NCBI RefSeq assembly: GCF_004770745.1 | Contig: NZ_RQGD01000022.1 | Coordinates: 124,001 to 188,000, forward strand | Source of the DNA: Leptospira ognonensis | GTDB taxonomy: Bacteria; Spirochaetota; Leptospiria; Leptospirales; Leptospiraceae | Direction of reading: 5' to 3' | Length of the DNA: 64,000 nt | Shown: positions 62,110 through 64,000 of the stretch, in pieces | How positions within the stretch are numbered: the stretch's first letter is position 1 | Layout: every line of letters starts with the position of its first letter | Program-made: the position numbers and the translations under genes | The notes under the pieces: generated by a model | What the model was told of the DNA's origin: nothing | The model's input: the letters and a program-made list of their open reading frames with translations, nothing else | Databases searched by the model: none

Positions 62110-62128
62110 TTTAGACTACTAGTCTAAA
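62110..62128. promoter_or_regulatory. perfect 19-bp palindrome (likely operator)
   Basis: TTTAGACTA-C-TAGTCTAAA reads identically on both strands around a single central base. It lies about 65 bases upstream of the -35 element and 165 bases before the sensor start. It has no loop or T-run suited to termination, so a protein-binding site is more likely. Confidence 0.55.
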
Positions 62129-62192
62129 TCCCAAATTAAAAACAATTCCAACAAATAGATTAACTCTTATTATGTGATTTCTTTTCTGTCTT

Positions 62193-62222
62193 TTGACAAA
62201 TAGATTTGATTATAATTGTAAT
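62193..62222 (+). promoter_or_regulatory. sigma70-like promoter of the sensor gene
   Basis: A consensus -35 TTGACA (62193-62198) and a -10 TGTAAT (62217-62222) with 18 bases between. This would give a leader of about 64 bases before ATG 62293. Confidence 0.45.
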
Positions 62223-62292
62223 GCAAAGTATCATTCAGTATAATCTCTTTTAGAAAGAAACCCATGCATCTTTCTATCAATGAAGAAAGCAA

Positions 62293-64000
62293 ATGAAAAA
62301 CAAATTAATACGAATCCTACTCGTCGAGGATGAGGAGATCATCGCACTTCAACAAAAAAGAAGTTTAGAGAACGAAGGTTATGTTGTCCTTCATTTTCAC
62401 GATGGCGAATCGGCGGTAGAATACTGTAAAACCCATGCTACTGACGTCGATTTGATACTCATGGATATTGATTTAGGTGAAGGGATTGATGGAACAGAAA
62501 CAGCTATCCAAGTCTTAAAAACTCAGGAAATACCGATTATCTTTGTCTCATCCCATTCAGAAAAGGAATTTGTCGAAAAAACGGATTCGATTCCAAACTA
62601 CGGTTATGTCATCAAAGGTTCAGGAAGTTTTGTCATCGAAGCAGCCATCAAAATGGCATTAAAACTATCCACCGCAATAAAAGAAAAAAATCAAATCAAT
62701 CATAAACTTTCAGCAACACTAGATGCGTTGCCCGATCTTATTTTTGAAGTCGGCCTCAGTGGAACCTATTACGATTTTCACACACCGCGAAATGATCTCT
62801 TGTATATTTCGCCCGATGAAATTTTAGGAAAGAATATCTCCGATGTATTGCCCAAAGCGGCCGCAGAAACGGGGATGAAAGCAATCTTAGAGGCATCAAC
62901 CTCTGGCAGTTCGATCGGTCATCAAATCGAATTAGAAGTCCCCGCGGGACCAAGGTGGTTTGAGCTGTCTGTGGTTCGAAAAAAAGACTCGGATGGCGAA
63001 GAACCCAAATTTATAGTAGTTTCCCGAGATATCACCATAAACAAGTTAGCCGAAAAAAAGATCACTCGATTAAATCATGCATATACTGCGCTCACTCATT
63101 GCAATCAAGCGATTGTTCATAGTAAGACAAGACAGGATCTTTTTGACCAAATCTGTCAAAACTTGGTAACGAATGGTGAAATGACCACTGCCTGGATCGG
63201 AATCATAGATGAATTCACAGGGAGAATCGAACCGAAAGCACATTCAGGCAAGGGCTCAGAATGGTTGAAAGAAATTACGCTCACAAATCAGTTACAACAT
63301 CCGTTTGGTCTTGGTACTATTGGGAATAGTATCAGAAATCAGGAAGGTTTTTTTTGCCAAGATATGAGTGCTGATCCAAGCTTTTCCGATTGGCGCGAAC
63401 ATTCCAAGACGTACCAGTGGTCGTCTGTCGCAGGAGTTCCATTAGTAGAAGGAGGTAGAGTCATCGGTGTACTTTTGGTTTTTTCTTCCGAGAGAAATGC
63501 ATATGATGACGATATAAAAAATCTTCTGAATGAGATGGCAGCAGATATCGGCTATGCACTTGATAACTTTACTCTAAATCAATCTAAGGAAGCAGCTGAA
63601 ATTTTTATTCGCACCTTAACGGATATTTTACCTAGTATGTTAGGCTACTGGACGGTGGAATTAAAATGTCGGTTTGCCAATAAAGCTTATATCGATTGGT
63701 TTGGAAAAAATCCAGATGAAATCATCGGAGTGGGAATCGAGGAAGTTTTAGGAGAGGTTCTGTTCCAAAAGAATGAATCATATATAAAACAAGTTCTTTT
63801 AGGCATTCCTCAAACTTTTGAGAGAACGATTGTCAAACCAAATGGAAAGATTGGATATACTCTCGCCCAATACATTCCTGACCTTAGAAACGGCATCGTG
63901 ATCGGCTTCATTGCTTTGGTTACGGATATCTCAGTAGAAAAATTATCTGAAATTGCCCAACATAAAGCAGAACATCTTTCCCGAGCAACCTTAGATGCAC
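62293..64000 (+). CDS. response regulator/PAS/GAF/PAS signalling protein, 3' end outside window
   Basis: The frame opens at ATG 62293 and stays open to the last base (569 codons visible). It begins with a receiver domain (1-125) with acidic pocket LVEDEE and phospho-acceptor Asp58 (LILMDIDLG), Ser/Thr and Lys (VIKGSG) in place. A PAS domain (about 130-255) is followed by a GAF domain (about 265-420) with SVAGVPLVEGGRVIGVLLVF and another PAS (about 430-560). The output domain lies outside; similar proteins end in a histidine kinase or HWE-type kinase. Upstream are a promoter and a perfect palindrome. Confidence 0.82.
   Translation, partial: MKNKLIRILLVEDEEIIALQQKRSLENEGYVVLHFHDGESAVEYCKTHATDVDLILMDIDLGEGIDGTETAIQVLKTQEIPIIFVSSHSEKEFVEKTDSIPNYGYVIKGSGSFVIEAAIKMALKLSTAIKEKNQINHKLSATLDALPDLIFEVGLSGTYYDFHTPRNDLLYISPDEILGKNISDVLPKAAAETGMKAILEASTSGSSIGHQIELEVPAGPRWFELSVVRKKDSDGEEPKFIVVSRDITINKLAEKKITRLNHAYTALTHCNQAIVHSKTRQDLFDQICQNLVTNGEMTTAWIGIIDEFTGRIEPKAHSGKGSEWLKEITLTNQLQHPFGLGTIGNSIRNQEGFFCQDMSADPSFSDWREHSKTYQWSSVAGVPLVEGGRVIGVLLVFSSERNAYDDDIKNLLNEMAADIGYALDNFTLNQSKEAAEIFIRTLTDILPSMLGYWTVELKCRFANKAYIDWFGKNPDEIIGVGIEEVLGEVLFQKNESYIKQVLLGIPQTFERTIVKPNGKIGYTLAQYIPDLRNGIVIGFIALVTDISVEKLSEIAQHKAEHLSRATLDA

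Larger units (their letters stand above)
61920..62292. other. 373-base intergenic region with palindrome and promoter
   Basis: An AT-rich gap between the DUF4349 gene and the large sensor gene. It contains a perfect 19-bp palindrome at 62110-62128 and a TTGACA-18-TGTAAT promoter at 62193-62222 for the sensor. No ORF, RNA gene or mobile element was recognised. Confidence 0.5.

Noticed and set aside
1..64000. tRNA, rRNA, CRISPR, IS element or prophage
   Set aside because: Gaps over 70 bases were read for cloverleaf-like arms, repeat-spacer arrays and transposase frames; none was seen.

Overview
The window reads as chromosomal DNA of a spirochaete, most likely a free-living (saprophytic-type) Leptospira. 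This is inferred from gene content and style: AT-rich DNA, tightly packed genes with ATGA/TAATG couplings, relaxed spirochaetal lipoboxes, LpxA, RecG, GpsA and Map of spirochaetal type, many cyclic-nucleotide-binding and sensor proteins, and lipoproteins and outer-membrane proteins with no close functional name. I see no rRNA, tRNA, CRISPR array, insertion sequence or phage gene. The first gene (cNMP-binding regulator, reverse strand) and the last (response regulator/PAS/GAF sensor, forward strand) run off the window.

Layout. 1-5.4 kb: catalase-like protein, LCAT-type lipase, Ohr, a serine beta-lactamase-like esterase and a DUF374 acyltransferase. 5.4-10.3 kb: small membrane proteins, an alpha/beta hydrolase and a DUF2207 protein. 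10.4-14.5 kb: an ABC exporter, another hydrolase and a COG2509-type flavoprotein. 14.5-25.9 kb: a six-gene reverse-strand cluster (thiolase; adenylyltransferase-like/methyltransferase fusion; ABC exporter A; HlyD-type adaptor; ABC exporter B; TolC-type channel). Both ABC proteins carry two cNMP-binding domains and a degenerate C39 peptidase-like domain. 26-30.5 kb: a GT-B-like protein, MORN-like lipoprotein, SCO1 protein, and an Hpt protein next to a class III adenylate cyclase. 30.6-38.4 kb: lpxA-galE, VanY-type peptidase, recG with a metallophosphoesterase operon, gpsA. 38.5-44.4 kb: MAPEG protein, hydrolase, map, a quinone-reductase-like dehydrogenase, a VOC protein and crotonyl-CoA carboxylase/reductase. 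44.5-49.1 kb: a probable metal-handling operon (Cys/His-rich protein, MbnP-like lipoprotein, MbnH/MauG-like dihaem protein, lipoprotein, outer-membrane protein). 49.2-56.2 kb: ankyrin protein, a DUF2156/GNAT pair, Na/Pi cotransporter, SlyD, an RRM protein and small proteins. 56.3-61 kb: porin, lipoprotein, sulfate-binding protein and luciferase-like monooxygenase. 61-64 kb: DUF4349 lipoprotein and the sensor.

Two systems deserve attention. (1) The 14.5-25.9 kb cluster looks like a trans-envelope exporter whose two ABC proteins are built to sense a cyclic nucleotide. It is translationally coupled to an unusual enzyme with a nucleotidyltransferase-like N-terminus and a methyltransferase domain. 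An intact class III cyclase lies about 3 kb away. No substrate gene is visible. (2) The 44.5-49.1 kb operon pairs an MbnP-like lipoprotein with an MbnH/MauG-like dihaem enzyme. In methanotrophs this pair makes a tryptophan-derived kynurenine used in copper binding. Here it sits with a Cys/His-rich protein and an FNR-like box, outside any visible methanobactin context.

Several non-coding elements are described from the sequence: a strong terminator after recG, another after the RRM gene, a perfect 19-bp palindrome before the last gene, a three-arm GC-rich structure after ccr, and an intercistronic hairpin between the MbnP- and MbnH-like genes. Starts were moved from the longest ORF where a Shine-Dalgarno (SD) sequence, gene overlap or protein alignment favoured another codon. 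No database search was run; family names rest on recognised motifs.
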